A DNA stretch of 64,000 nucleotides, from assembly GCA_015680685.1 (NCBI GenBank), contig MNCI01022611.1, positions 585,800 through 649,799 of the forward strand, written 5' to 3'. A model generated the notes under the pieces. The model saw only the letters and a list, made by a program, of their open reading frames with translations, was not told the DNA's origin and made no database searches. This document shows positions 1 to 12,819 of the stretch, in pieces. How positions within the stretch are numbered: position 1 is the stretch's first letter; every line of letters begins with the position of its first letter. The translations under genes were made by a program, and so were the position numbers. This DNA comes from Gnetum montanum. Lineage: Eukaryota > Streptophyta > Gnetopsida > Gnetales > Gnetaceae.

Positions 1-473
1 GAGATGAGGGTAGAGAAATATTAATTACGAAAGTAATAAATAACAATTAAAATTAAACTAAGTGAATGTTGCAATGATGAAGTAATCTTGATTTTTATTT
101 CTGATCATGTGTGTGTCCAAGTACGTCACACTCGAATAAAGGTGCCATACAATTACAATTATCACACTACGGGCATGCACTTGGGAAAAGGGTTGAGAAG
201 AACTAGAAATGAAAACTAACTTATAACTAATCTACTTCCTATTACTTTCCCATGCACACAATTGTGTATTTATAGGCTCACACAAGAACCACGATATCGC
301 TAGCCAGGCTGCGATATCACGTACCCGATATTGAGGGTTTGATATTGGGGGTCCAATATTGGGACTCATTAGATATCAGGGGTCTGATAATAGGGGTTCG
401 ATGTCAGCATCTGGTTAACAAGGGTTTGATATTAAGGGTCCGATATTAGTAGCTTAAAAACCATGATTCATCA
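1..473 (-). repeat. LTR fragment of the B/C Ty3/gypsy family, cut by window edge
   Basis: On the minus strand this begins TGATGAATC at 473, the same TGATGA start as the other LTRs in the window. It then runs through a long cluster of GATATC/GATATT motifs (about 290-450) into a TATA-like box near 270. The downstream R/U5 part resembles the LTR of element C at 44149-44978. Its partner LTR and body would lie to the left of the window. Bases 474-478 (AATAC) would be its target duplication, but the other copy is not visible. It has the largest GATATC-type array of any LTR here. Confidence 0.8.
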
Positions 474-1997
474 AATACTATGAACTAAAATGTTATAAGC
501 AAAGGTTTAAGAGATACATATTTTGAGTTTTAGAAAATACAAAAGATGCAGTAATGTATTTAAGCCTTGATATAATTGCAAGATGTTTTTTTTTAAATGT
601 ATCTACACAAATCTACTTCCTAAATTTGCTTGTTTTCTTTGATGGTCTACACTACTTGAAAGTCTCAAGTTTGTTGTACATTCAACATGCCAAAAGTCCT
701 TTCAATGAGATAGATCATTATTTAAATAAACCACTAATGTTCTAATTTGTTGTTGATTATTTCTACCATGATTGTTGCAAATGCCTAGGAAATTCTATCG
801 TACCTAGGGCACCTCCATGTAGTGTACTAATAATTTAAGCTAATGTTTATTCTCTGTACACTACCTTTGTATGTTGCCTAGCATACAAAACTTTCATGTC
901 TAGCATACAAGACTTTCATGCCTAGCGTATAAGATTAAAACCCAACCTTTGAATGATATCTTTGTAGGTTGTCTAGTGTATGGAATTGGAATGCTTAGCA
1001 TACAAGGCTAAAATATCAAATTTTTGTACTTTTGAGGCATCTTTAACCCCTCAAGCTAGGATACATGGACTTTGTAGCTTCTATAAGCTAGATGATAAGG
1101 CATTTATAGCTTGTGAAGTATTGTTTATCTTTCCACAAGCTAGCATACATGGATCCATAGTGTATAGGTTGCACATATCATATTTTACCTTGAACACTAT
1201 CTTAAATTATAGTAATATAGGGCCATAATGTAATATTTTGGGGAAAGTAAGTCAATTATATCTATCTTTATTTGTCCATTAAATTACAAAGAAATCTAGA
1301 TATGGATTATAATATGAATTTATATATGGGTATTTCACCTATCTTACAAAATGGATAAAGGGATGTTATTAATAATGTTCATAGCTTATATCACACAAGC
1401 TCTTAACATTCCCTCACTAGAATAGAATGGAATCACTTAATCCTCAAGATGTCCTTATGTAAGGAAGGAAAATGGAGATAGGAATAACAATTAGAGGAAG
1501 AATAAAGAAACATGAGAGAGGAAAGGTAAATTAGAAAATAATGAACTTGAGAAGATAATAAATTGTTAAAAATCAGGAACATCACTTATACATCAAGTTG
1601 ATGTGCTATGTCACAGAAAGTGAGGCACTCCTAGATTCCACATGCTAATGATTGTTGATGATTGGTAAATTAATAAATTCTTGTTCTATATCACATAAGA
1701 TTAACACATACTCACATGGAGTAACAATGGAAGAATACTTATGAATATCTTTATTAGGAAGATTAATTATAAATATCCTTACCATAGCATGTAGATAGAA
1801 TGAAATAGCAGTATAATGGCATAAGTAGAGATTAAGGAGAATAGATTGAGTTGCATGAGAGAGACATAGAAGAATGGTAGAAAAATAGAAAGAAAGAGAT
1901 AGAAAGAGAGAAAGAGGATGAAAAAAAATATAGGGAGGAAACTAAAAATAATCTAATACAATATAGATAAGAGGAGAAGTAGGTAGAGAAAACCTAA
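474..1997. other. Gene-free AT-rich stretch with short direct repeats
   Basis: No coding region is supported. Between about 880 and 1160 a motif like CTAGCATACA recurs several times, in places followed by ACTTTCATG, giving irregular direct repeats of roughly 20-25 bp. Positions 1855-1975 are strongly purine-rich. The 5-bp sequence CCTAA at 1993-1997 is the left target duplication of element D. Confidence 0.5.
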
Positions 1998-4509
1998 TGA
2001 TGAAATGTAAGTTAGTTAACTATGTTAATGGATATGTGTTAACACAACCTTGTTGATGCTAATGCGTCAATGATATCTTATCTTTTGCTTATATAAATGC
2101 ATGCATCCAAAAGATTTATACCATCATTTAGTTAGTAGTGTAGCCAAACTCTTGTAGTTTTCTTCTATAATATTAGCAAATAGTCAATGAATACTCACAT
2201 CATACATTTGAATCAATTATACAATATGTTATTCAAGTGACATTGTACTTGAACACAATTTATGATCAACAATTAGATCAATATTAATTCATATTTATTA
2301 TATAACTTTGACTTCGAATAGATTTATTTTCAATGTAATTTACTTTATATGTACTTAATTAATATTTACATTTCTATGCACATTAATCATTGGTGAAATA
2401 AGCATGACTAGTATTGAGCATAAACATGTATTCACTTGGTAATCCTAGTATTTCTATTATATATTTCACATAGTAGGATAATGCTTGGTAATCTCAATAG
2501 TGGGTACATGAGCTCTAGATGTGTATGGTAAGCTAGGAATAGATACTCATTTCTCTTATGCTAGCTTAGGATATATCTTCCTGATATTACTTATATTAAT
2601 TAAATAATTAATTTCCATGTTTTCATCTAGCTAGTCACAACTACATAACATTAATAATCATATGCCTCACTTTGAACCATCTAATTGATCTAACATAAGG
2701 TGATTTAGTTTCTCCTTTCTTAATTATTTTAGCTATGGAAGATTTAGAAGCTCTTTTGCTTCATCATCAAAGAAGAAATGAGTAAACGGGCATTGCCCAT
2801 GTTGTTGGATGTAATAATTTCATTCATTATTAATTTATGGGTGACACTTTCTTTTTCTTAAAGGTTCTAATGATTCTTCAAACATGGGCATTAAAGTTCT
2901 AGATAATTTTGCAAAAGCATTTGATCTTCACATAAATTTCTCTAAAAATTTAGTGTATAACTTTGATACTGATGAGTATGTTCTACATTCATTTTCTAAA
3001 AACTTCATTGTCAAATTTTTTACTTTTTCTAGAAATACTCTTATTATTTTATTATTTTTGGCAAGATGAAGTTATCTATATGATAGGATTTAATTGATAA
3101 GTTCAAGAAAATGTTAGCTAGTTGGAAGGAAAAACTTCTCACTTATGTAGGCAAACTTCAACTGATTAAATTAGTGTTATAAGATACTCTTTACCTTATT
3201 TCATGTTATAAACCATCAAAATCACTTTTTACTTGATTGGAGAAACTTAAAAGATATTTTCTCTAGTTCTTATTTAGAGAAATTGTGTTTCATTCTATTA
3301 ACTAGTAGACCATTTGCAAGGATATTAGTAAAGGCAATTAGGGTGTTAGAGTTCTAAAAAATTTAAACTTGGCTTTTCTTAGTAAACTTGTTTTCTAATT
3401 ATATACCCTATAGAAGCCTTGGGTTAGTATTATGAAGGATAAATATTTATGTGATATTCTTTTATTCCATAATACCCCTATAGTCTCTCATGCTTCAACG
3501 ACATGGTGTAGCTTTGAATATGCTCAAACTTGATTTTTCAATTTTATTTAAAATTCCAATCTTCAGTTCCATTAGTATATTCATGATAGATATAAAGTGT
3601 AAGAGGAATATAATACTTTATTTCACTATCAAAAAGATTCCTTAAAGAGTACATGGTGACATGTAGCTATTATTACTAAACATTACACTTCCATGAGAAA
3701 GTCCTTTATGGCAAACTTCTAGTCAAAAAATTTCTCTAACACAAGGATTTTACTAACAATGATATTTATGAGAGATGCAAAAATGATAGAGAGACTATTG
3801 ATCATGATTTAGTTAGCTACCCATTAAATAATAATTTTTGAAATTATTTTCAAATGTTACAGGCATTAATATTTACTTGTCTAGCCTTGTTAATGTTCTT
3901 AATCAGTGGGCATGTATTTGTTTGACCTAGCAAAAGATAAAAAATAAAGGACTACTTTCATCATTACTTTACTACATATGATTTGGTCAAAATAGTTTCA
4001 TCTTCTTGGGTAAAAATATTTATATTTCTACACATTTTCATCTCTCTCTCTCTCTTCTTGATTCACCAAAATGACAAAAAAAAAACTAAAAAAATGAGTA
4101 TTCTCTTTGTTTGAAGGGATGTGTTTTGGTTTTTAATTTTTTTTAGGTTGTTATCCATTTGTTTCAAAAACTTTATTTTGAAAAGAAGTCCCTATGTACC
4201 TCACTAAATGATGGATCTTCTCTCTCATATTCAAGATCATCTAGTTCTTCAAATGTATTTGACCTATGTACTTTTTCTTTTCTAAATGTTTCATGATCAC
4301 TATAGAATTGGGTTTTCCTTCTTAAAAAAAGATTGGAATAAACCAAATATAATAGAGATATCGCTTGTCCAAGTGAAAAGATAGTAATCTATGAGAAATG
4401 ATTAATGAACTAGATACCATAGTAGTCCCATGCATGAAATTTGATTAGATTACATATGAATGCTTGTGATTCATATGGTTGGATATAGGATCTATTCTAT
4501 CTCTCATCA
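1998..4509 (+). repeat. 5' LTR of element D, interrupted by a LINE
   Basis: The LTR runs TGATGA at 1998 to TCATCA at 4504-4509. About 2700-4335 is foreign LINE sequence; removing it leaves an LTR of roughly 0.87 kb, close to the 881-885 bp of A. The first 120 bases resemble the U3 of element A, including the TATA-like TATATAAATGCATGC near 2090. Segments 2330-2700 and 4345-4509 align with the 3' LTR of D at 36976-37486. Confidence 0.75.
2700..4335 (+). pseudogene. Truncated LINE (non-LTR retrotransposon) reverse transcriptase relic
   Basis: The broken translation gives the end of a plant LINE reverse transcriptase. A degenerate catalytic box FMGDTFFFLK (family form [FY]ADD) lies near 2835. 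It is followed by a stretch reading about KVLDNFAKAFDLHINFSK at 2890-2950. From about 3095 the post-RT region follows, reading like LSSWKEKLLTY.GKLQLIK and later LEKLKRYF.W, typical of the LINE thumb region. Stops and frameshifts are frequent. The 5' part (endonuclease and most RT fingers) is missing, the usual 5' truncation. The insertion lies in the 5' LTR of D. An A-rich run near 4323 may be the remains of its tail. Confidence 0.65.
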
Positions 4510-4639
4510 TTAGCATGATGATGCTAGTGATATAGATTAGTTATATTATAAATGATATCTATGAAATTATTAATTATTTATCTTTTAGAAAAAATTAATA
4601 TTTTAAGTAATACCTACATTATTAACTAAAACAATGTCT

Positions 4640-6896
4640 TCTTCACATAGGATTGATAGGCCATTACATAATAAGAACACTAACAAGGGTGATGATAAGA
4701 TTTTTATTGAAAAGAATTATAGTGAGCCACTATAAGCATGGGTATCATATTCTTATTATCATCCTTACTACATTCAAAGACTACATCTAGTTATCATAGA
4801 TAATCCTAGAGGGGATGGAAGAAGTCCTAGAATAAGAAGGGCCTCAAGGAATAGGACCTCCTATGAAAATAGAAGAGATGAACCAAGGAATCATAGCAAA
4901 AGATATAGAAGGCATGGTGGTTCTTGTAGTTCACCATCTTCCTCTTCATCTTCATTGTCTATTTTTAATGAATATGAACATAGGTATGAAGATAGAAATC
5001 CGCTAATAAATTGAGATGAAGACATATATAGAGTTCAAAGGCAAGATACAAGGTATCAAGAGGATCATATATGAGACCATCATAATCAAGAAAATAAAAA
5101 AATAAATTATAACCATACTATGTCCATGATGATACCTTTTTTTCCTACTAGAAGCATGATACAAATTGAGGAGATAGTAAGAATACCCTATAGGCATCAA
5201 AGGGAAAGCCACATCAAATGAATTAGTATGAATAATATTTTTAAATTTTAGAAAGGCTATAATTCTAATATACAACATTATGTAAAATCCTTCCATGATT
5301 CTTGCATCTTTAAAAATATTTAAGTCATAAAAGCTTACATTCTTTCTAAGAACACCATAGAAGAATCTAAAAATTGATATAGGTCATTTAAACTAGATTT
5401 AATTCATCAAAGATACAAAATGCTTGAGCTATTTAATAAGAAGTACAAAATCTATTATAGAGTGTTCAATTTAAGAAAGAGAAATAAAGGATGGTAGTAA
5501 GAGAACCATGAATTTCTTGATGTAGCCATGGGTATACATTATTCTCTATTACATAGATACCAAGGCCATGGATTTTCTAAAAAAGAGAAGCTTCATCACA
5601 TCATAGATAGGCTTCATAAAAAAAAAGAAAAAAAAGAGGAAGACACTTGGGATCTATGCCTAAGAAATATTATTAGAATTAATAAACAATTGGCTATAAA
5701 TGCTAATTAAACATGTGGTAAAAGAAGAAGTAATATTAAGCAAAAGGTGTAATGTAAAGAAGTATAACTTGGATCCAATGCTTTGCAAGAAGGAGATCGA
5801 TATATATGATAAGGAAGAAGAGTCATCGTTTGATGAGGTGAAATCATGTAAAATCTTCTTCATATAAAATCCCATTACTAAAATTTTGGCAAAGATAGAT
5901 AATATGAGAAATTTGATGAATGAAAATTTATAGTGAACTTGAAACTTATGGAGGAAAGAATAGAGTAGGAAACAATAGGATACTAAGATAAAAAGAAGAA
6001 AAAAAATAATAAGAGAATAGGCAAGGGTACTTATAGGTAAAAAGAAAAACCTATAATAGTAAAAGAGGTTATAGAATTAGATTAAGATGAGGGAAATGAA
6101 TGTGAAATCTATTAATAAGAATATCCATAGAGTTACTACCTAGCCATGTTAGATCTAAAATAATCTAGGATTTATTGGTTGAACCTAAAGTTTGTGGAAA
6201 AGAAAATATTCAAAAAAATTTCTAATTCATAAAGAAATTATGGATAGCCCTATGATCAATAGTATTATCCATGTAAAAATTCTTCTCGACCTTAATAATA
6301 CTATCAATAATAGTGCCAAAAACCAATAGTTATGAGAATTCCATCATCACACTAACAATATCCCTATTGTCAATTGGACTCTTATGGATACTATGTCCAA
6401 CAACCTATTTATCCTAATGATTTTACTACCTATGTCTCACCTTACTACTACTATCCTTTTAAATATCATCAAGTTAAGACATCTCTTGTGGAATCACCAT
6501 CATATTTCTCTCATCATCTATCATATCCTTGATACTCTCATACATCCTTCCAACATATGCCACCATAAAAAATGTAGGAGAAATTATCATCATAATCTCA
6601 ACAAAAGAATGTAACTTACATTGTGAACATACAAAAAGATCATACTATTGGTAGCTCTAAGAATAAGCCTCAAAAACCTCCTTTCTTTAGGATAGTTCTT
6701 ACACATGTAAATATCATTATTTGACCTACTAGCCCATTAGAACTAGTGCAAGGCCAATATGGTACAATTCCTTTCCTCATAAAAATAATGCCTCCTAATT
6801 CTATGTAAAAGCTAATAATCATTACCATTCCACAATCAAACATAAAAAATGAACATGGAATTTTGGAAAGATAGAAAATTACATGTGTTACCTATA
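4640..6896 (+). pseudogene. gag-protease relic of element D
   Basis: This is the structural polyprotein region of D, too decayed for continuous translation. Near 4810-4980 it gives an Arg/Ser-rich segment like that in the gag proteins of B and C. At 5528-5700 it reads GIHYSLLHRYQGHGFSKKEKL, matching the B segment ACYYTLLHRCPGHGYAQRDQ at about 27930-27990. Near the end (6840-6896) the bases match the B protease segment at 29590-29650. The reading breaks off exactly where element A is inserted. The short Met ORFs inside are chance openings. Confidence 0.65.
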
Positions 6897-6901
6897 ATAA
6901 T

Positions 6902-7786
6902 TGATGAAGCATCTAGTTAACCGCATCAACTGGCCCATGTCAACAAAGCCTCATTAATTTGAATGCATTGACATGACCCCATTGATGCATCTTTCCATGC
7001 ATTGACGTGGCCTCGTCAACGTAGAGCCCATTTTCCATTATAAATATGCATGCACAATTGTATTTATGGCACCTTTTGTTCAAGTTGTAGTGAAGCTCTT
7101 GCAATTTGTTTCCATAGGAGTTAGATTATTTTCCAAGTGCCCACAGAAGGAGTTTGAAGAGTTTACAGCTCTTTATTCAAGCACTAATGTACTAAGTCCA
7201 TTAGCATGAATGGTAATAAAGATGAGCTTTTTAAACATTCCTTACAGCACTTGAACTAGATTACTTAAGCTTTAATATTTTAACACTTTAATAATTTTAA
7301 TGCTTTTGTTATCCTTTATAGTTATAGTACGTTTTAGTAGTCCATGAGAACACATAAGCACGACCACCTCAAACATATGTCTGACACTTGGAAACCTAGT
7401 GACACTTAATGTTTGACAACCCACTAGTGATTAGGACACACTTGGGATGTGCACTGAGGGTGGGACTAGCTACTTATGCTAGGGGTAGTCGAGCAATAGA
7501 GTATTCGAATCTTAAATTATCTAGCTTTTCACTCCCTATATTACAAGATTTAGATATTAAAGATAAAAGAAAACATATGAAAAAAAATTCATATGCCTCA
7601 GTCTCACTTAACCATTGTCCTAGAATATCACAAGTGAGGTTGAGAGGACAATGACCTCTCTAACTAGGACTTTGATGGTTAGAATTCTATGTGCGTAAGT
7701 GCTCGTAGTCTTCGGAATTCAACTGAGTAGTGTGTGAATGATCATGATTCGTATGATTGGATGTAAGGGTACCTCACTACTCATCA
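6902..7786 (+). repeat. 5' LTR of element A
   Basis: The LTR is bounded by TGATGA and TCATCA, with a TATA-like TATAAATATGC at 7039. U3 holds repeated TTGACATG/TTGACGTGG-type motifs at 6925-7025. TGACGTGG resembles a plant bZIP site, a possible enhancer. An AATAAAG polyadenylation-type signal lies near 7215. The R/U5 portion resembles that of B, C and F, while U3 does not. Confidence 0.9.
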
Positions 7787-7787
7787 T

Positions 7788-7805
7788 TGGTGCCATTTTT
7801 GGGGA
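7788..7805 (+). other. Primer binding site of element A, tRNA-Asp-like
   Basis: One base after the LTR, TGGTGCCATTTTTGGGGA matches 13 of 18 bases of the complement of the plant tRNA-Asp 3' end (TGGCGCCGTTGCCGGGGA). Most differences are C-to-T or G-to-A. The tRNA sequence is recalled from general knowledge. Confidence 0.75.
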
Positions 7806-7948
7806 CTATTAGTCTTACATGCCCTATCTAGCCTTAGCAAGATCATCACTCACTTTATTGGAATCGATCCATTACATCAAAATATACTTACACTAAGTGA
7901 CTTAAGTAAGAGGAAGGTACACCAAGTTATTTGTTGTTTAACACTATT

Positions 7949-10260
7949 ATGTCTTCTTCTCAGAAGAAAGATGGATCCAACCCATGAGTGCCCTAGGAAT
8001 ATCAAGTGGTATATAGTCATCTAGATGAGTATATACCCAACTTCACCTTCATCCTGCATTAGGATGAGTAGATGCGATGGTAGGACATGGAGGGTAACAT
8101 TATATTGCCCATTGATTGATTGGTTCTTGGAATGCTACTCCAAACTCTCACCAGGTTGGGCATTTAAGTTTGAGGTGTGGAGTACATTATGGAGGATCAT
8201 GACTATTGGAATTATCATCCAAATGAGGCACAACATAAATGGGACCGGCAACAGGAAAAATGCCTTGAACAAGCAAAGGGAAAATGGTTTAGTAACCCTT
8301 TATTCCTGTAGGACCAACATGATGATGAGTAACCTATTTCTCATGGTTCCCATTCCTCCAAATCTCCTTCCCCATGTTAGAACATACGATCCATCATACA
8401 GAGTAAAGGATCAAGTGATCGGGAGTCCCAAGATGACGAGGTATCTCATGGAGGAGATCCTGGCAGAGGTGAAGATGGACATGAAGATCAAGGCCATCAT
8501 CATAAAAGAGGAGGTGATAGAATTGTGGGGGTGACAGTTTTCCCCCTCTTCTCCATCCTCTCATTACACCTTATCTTCATCAAGTCTTAACTCTAATGAC
8601 AACTATCGTAGAAGAGATCATGATGATGGTGATCATAGAGACCGACATGATCAAGGAGGCCGATGGGGATGATGTGACTAAGGTCATCATGAAAGAAGAG
8701 GTAGCTGAGATCATCATAGACACCATGGCCATCATCAGGACCATGAATTTGATGAACCACTACAATCCATTTGAAGCATGCTCAACATAATAGAAGCAGT
8801 TCAAATACCTACCAGGCACTTGAGAGATAGCTAGATCAAGTGCCTTGATATGAAGAACATCCCCAGATTTGAAGGGGGATATAATTGTGATTTTCAAACT
8901 CACCTACAAGCATTTCATGATGCCTGCACCCTACAAAATATTGAAAATGAATGCTAGAAACTCAAGATATTCCCCCAAACACATGTCAAGGAAGTAGAAA
9001 GCTAGTACTGATCTTTGGAGCCGGAATCAATGAGACGATGGAGTATGATGCTAGAGCTCTTCAATGAAAAATAGCAAATTTACTCCAGAGTGTCTAATCT
9101 AAGATGAAAAATTCAGGGGTCGAAATAAGGTAGCCACAAACCCTTGGATGTAGCCATGGGTAGATATTACTTATTGTTGCACCAATGCCCTAGTCATGGC
9201 TACTCTCAGTGGGAACAGCTCTGCCATATCATAGATGGGCTCCATTTCGAAATAAGAAAGACACTTGTTGTTTATGCTCAAGAATGACTATCTGAGTTAA
9301 GGGCTCATCAACTTTAGTGATTAATTGAGTAGGTAGCCAAGGAAACATGCAAAGGAATATAATTGAGACCCTTCCATCTGGAAGAGGGAAGTCCGATTCA
9401 GTGAAGATGAGGAGGAATCACCACTGGATGTAGCAGTGAATAGGAAGACCTTGCCCATACAAAAATTTGCTTTTGAAATTTTGACCAAGGTGGACAAGAT
9501 ATGGGATTCTTTGGATGAAAAATTCCAAAGTATTCTAAAAATCACAGAAGAATCCAAAGAACAGAGTAATGATGGAGATCAATAAAGGAGAAAAGAAGTT
9601 GAACGTGTCTACCACAAAGGTAAGGGAAAAATTGCTACAGTGGAATAAGTTACAAACTGTAGCACTGAGGAAGATGATGGATGTGACATATGCTAGTATG
9701 AACATCCTAAGGGATGTTGCCCTGTGGTGTCACATTTGCAAGATTCTAGGGTGTATGCTCTAAATCCTCACTTCAAAAAAAGGCAAACACCCCGAAGATT
9801 GTCTTATCCCTAAGGAAATTCTAGGTAGTTCCATTGGTAATAGGAATATTATCCAAGTGAAGCTCCAACACAATCATATGAGCACTACCAGCAATGGTAG
9901 CATCCAAAATCATGGGGGATACCACCCCCAAGGTAGCAGTACCCTTACTAGCAGTCATATTCTTATCAGTACTATGTTTAGCAACCAGTCTCCCTACAAG
10001 ACTCTTCTAGTCACGTGACCTTCCAAAGTTATTACTATCCTCTAGAATACTTCTGGGCCCAATCTACATCACCTAAGGGGGGAAACCCACATCTGCACTA
10101 TCCTCCACCACCTTCTTCTACCACACCTATCCATTAGCCCTCAACTTAGCTACCTCCTGCTCTGCCCATGCAGGGAGAGATACCTCCACAGCCACAATAA
10201 TGTAATGCCATGAGGGCCATCAATTTACAATCAGCTTCTCAGCTGATCAAGTTAGAATCA
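7949..10260 (+). pseudogene. gag pseudogene of element A
   Basis: The start MSSSQKKDG at 7949 matches the gag start of element C (MSSSSSHK). It is followed by a conserved DEYIPNFTFILH and then EGNIILP at about 8025-8105, corresponding to EYISNFTFILH and QGNIVLPPD in C. A basic, His/Arg-rich middle follows (8390-8760), as does the helical region seen in B. The zinc-knuckle-like CDICxYEHPKGCCPVVSH lies at about 9675-9740. A Pro-rich linker leads towards protease. Gag would form the particle shell and bind RNA. Many in-frame stops and several frameshifts break it; the longest piece in any single frame is not the true one. Confidence 0.7.
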
Positions 10261-10419
10261 AAACCATAGAAATGTCCTTTTTCTAGCCTAATAAACTAAA
10301 CATAAACTCACACTCACCTACAGCCAGTACCCCTGCATCTCCTATTGCCTCTGACGCTCAATCCTCTAAGCAACCTTTGAACCAAACGTCTTCCAAATTG
10401 CAAACTGTCATGTTAACAC

Positions 10420-11000
10420 ATGCTGTGATGGATTGGATAAAGGTGGATGATCTTCCTTAGAAATTGGCTGATCTAGGAAGCCCCCTCATATACCTTTAGC
10501 TAGTAGGAAACAAGTCATGCAAAGCTCTTCTAGATTCAAGGTCAGGTATCAACCTAATTTCACATTATATGTACAACACTTGGAACCTACCCCTATTGAA
10601 GAAAAGCAACATTCGGCTCGAGTTGGCAAATGAATCCATTAATGTTCCCTTGGGATTAGTAGAAGATATTATTACCACCATTTGTGGGTGGTCCTACCCT
10701 ACTAATTTCTTAGTAATCCATGTCGATAATTGTAAGGGGGACTTCCCGATTATAATGAGAAGAGCATGGCTTAGCATGGTGGATGCATGTTTAGGACTTT
10801 GAGATCTCTCTATTGAAATTTATAAGGAACATCCTTTTGGGAAGATCAAGAAGAAGCATGTTCCATGTATCACGTACAGTGACTCTAGGTGCAACTATGT
10901 GCAGCAACTCTGGTTCATTAAGTGGGCATCCATTCAGGCATGCATTCGGTGTGTCGTTAAATCAAAAATTTAGCGATGCCTATACGCAGCAGCCACTAAC
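10420..11000 (+). pseudogene. Retropepsin-like protease relic of element A
   Basis: The aspartic protease would cut the Gag-Pol polyprotein. The active-site region reads ALLDSRSGINLIS, with the catalytic Asp codon at 10533-10535. The following Gly of the usual DSG/DTG triad is Arg here. Next comes YNTWNLPLLKKSNIRLELA and a flap/second-half region ending RAWLSMVDACLGL near 10800. That last segment matches the B and C copies (GRTWLSTIDACL, GRAWLSTIDACL). It is broken after about 10802. Unlike B and C, A keeps the Asp. Confidence 0.75.
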
Positions 11001-11219
11001 TAAGAAGGCACCCAATGGATGACCACTAATTTTAATAGTAGCACCCTATGCATGGAATCCTCTAAGAGCCTTGTATGTGCCTATATGGGGAGCATGGATG
11101 AATTATAATAGGTCCATCAACAACTTTCTGCTACTAATAATGATATTGATTAGGGAAAGCTGCAAATCCCTGAAAGCTTTAAACATGAGCCCCTAGAACT
11201 AAAAACCTTACTGACCAAT

Positions 11220-12660
11220 ATAGAATATGCATTCTTGCAGAATGGTAAACTAGTAAGAATCGATGCCACTTTTTCTCTAGACCAAAAAAAGAAACTGCCA
11301 AGGATGGTAAACAAGTGGTTGGCTACCTTGGCATTGTCATATCCTGAGTTGACAAGAATTGATCCTAGGGTATGCCAACATCAAATCTATATTGACCCTT
11401 CCATGAAGCCACAACGATAGCTGCAAAGAAAATTGAATCCCAAACTTAAATAGATCATCAAGGATGAAATTGAGTAATTGCTAAAGGTAAGATTCATCTA
11501 TACCATTGTAGATAGCAAGTGGGTTAGTCCACTCATTATTGTGCCAAAAAAGGATGGAAAATGGAGAGTCTATATCAATTTTTGATTACTAAATATGCAA
11601 CCTTTAAGGATGATTTTCCACTTCCATTTGTGGACTAGGTGTTGGACACCATTTCAGGGCATTATTACTACAACTTCCTGGATGGTTACATTGGCTATAA
11701 CCAAATCCAGATTGCACTAAAGGACTAGGTCAAGACAATGTTTACAAGTCCTTGGGGGACTTTCGCAATACAGGAAGATCCCTTTGGCCTATGTAATGCG
11801 CCCACAACCTTCCAAAGCCTTGTCCTTAACATCTTCTAGCAGCAAATTGACAATGGTGTAGAAGTTTTTATGGATGACTTCTCCACCTATGGAGCAACAT
11901 TCAAGCAAGCCTTGGACCACCTTGAGTAGGTTTTGAGGCGATGTGTAGGAACTAACTTATGACTCAACTAGAAAAAGAGCCACTTAATGGTTCAAGAAGG
12001 CATTCTTTTGGGGCATCGAATTTCACAAGTAGGGATTAGAGTTAATCCTAAGAAAATTAGGGTTATCCAAGGAATTACCAATTAGCCAGGAATTGTAAGG
12101 GATGTTTGGTTGTTCCTTGGACACACTGGTTCCTACTGGCACTTCATCACGAATTTCTTGAAGATCGCCAAGCTATTGGTGGAGCTGACAAAAAAAGACA
12201 CTCCATTTATCTGGACTAGGGAATGTGAATTTTCATTCCAAATGCTAAAGAAAAAACTCGTAAAGACTCCAATTCTATGAGCCCTAGATTGGTCCAAACC
12301 ATTTTACATCATGATGGATGCGTCTAATTATGCATTGGGAACCATGATCACACGTTGGATGACCAGAAACATCCATATTACATCCACTATGCAAGACGAA
12401 GTATTGTGGGTGCTTAGCTAAATTAGACCATCACCAAAAATGAATTAATGGTAGTGGTGTTTACCTTGGAAAATTTTCAACACTATGTGCTCAGATACAA
12501 GGTGTTTGTGCATACAGATCACAGTGCATTCGGTTCCTTATGAAAAAACCAATAGTGAGCCCCCATGTCATACAGTGGCTCGTGATCCTTCAAGAATTTG
12601 ATCTTACTATGGTAGAAAAAAAGGTAACTGAGAATGTGATTTTTGATCACTTATCTTGGT
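11220..12660 (+). pseudogene. Reverse transcriptase-RNase H relic of element A
   Basis: RT copies element RNA to DNA, and RNase H removes the RNA strand. Visible parts in order are: an N-terminal block ending near 11420; VDSKWVSPLIIVPKKDGKW at about 11510-11565; DGYIGYNQIQIALKD near 11680; FGLCNAPTTFQ near 11785; the catalytic VFMDDFSTYG at about 11865-11893 with both Asp residues intact; LGHRIS and WLFLGHTG further on; and the RNase H start FYIMMDASNYALGTMI at about 12302-12350. Multiple stops and at least one frameshift (between about 11580 and 11680) disable it. The FMDD form is common in gypsy elements. Confidence 0.85.
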
Positions 12661-12819
12661 TATGATGGGATAGCATGGAGGAGGAGGGCCCACTCTATGA
12701 CTAGTTTCTAGATGAACTCCCCTTTGCTGGAGCAAATGCAAAGGAGGTGCCCACAGGATCAAATTGGTTTGGTGACATCCTTACCTATCTTCTTACACAA
12801 GAACTACTAAAGGAGTTGG

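Noticed and set aside
7788-7805. tRNA gene at the primer sites
   Set aside because: Only the 18-base complement of a tRNA 3' end is present, with no cloverleaf.
8025-8534. 169-codon open frame in element A
   Set aside because: The true gag frame of A, shown by matches to C (NFTFILH, GNI.LP), is a different one; this frame shows no family similarity.
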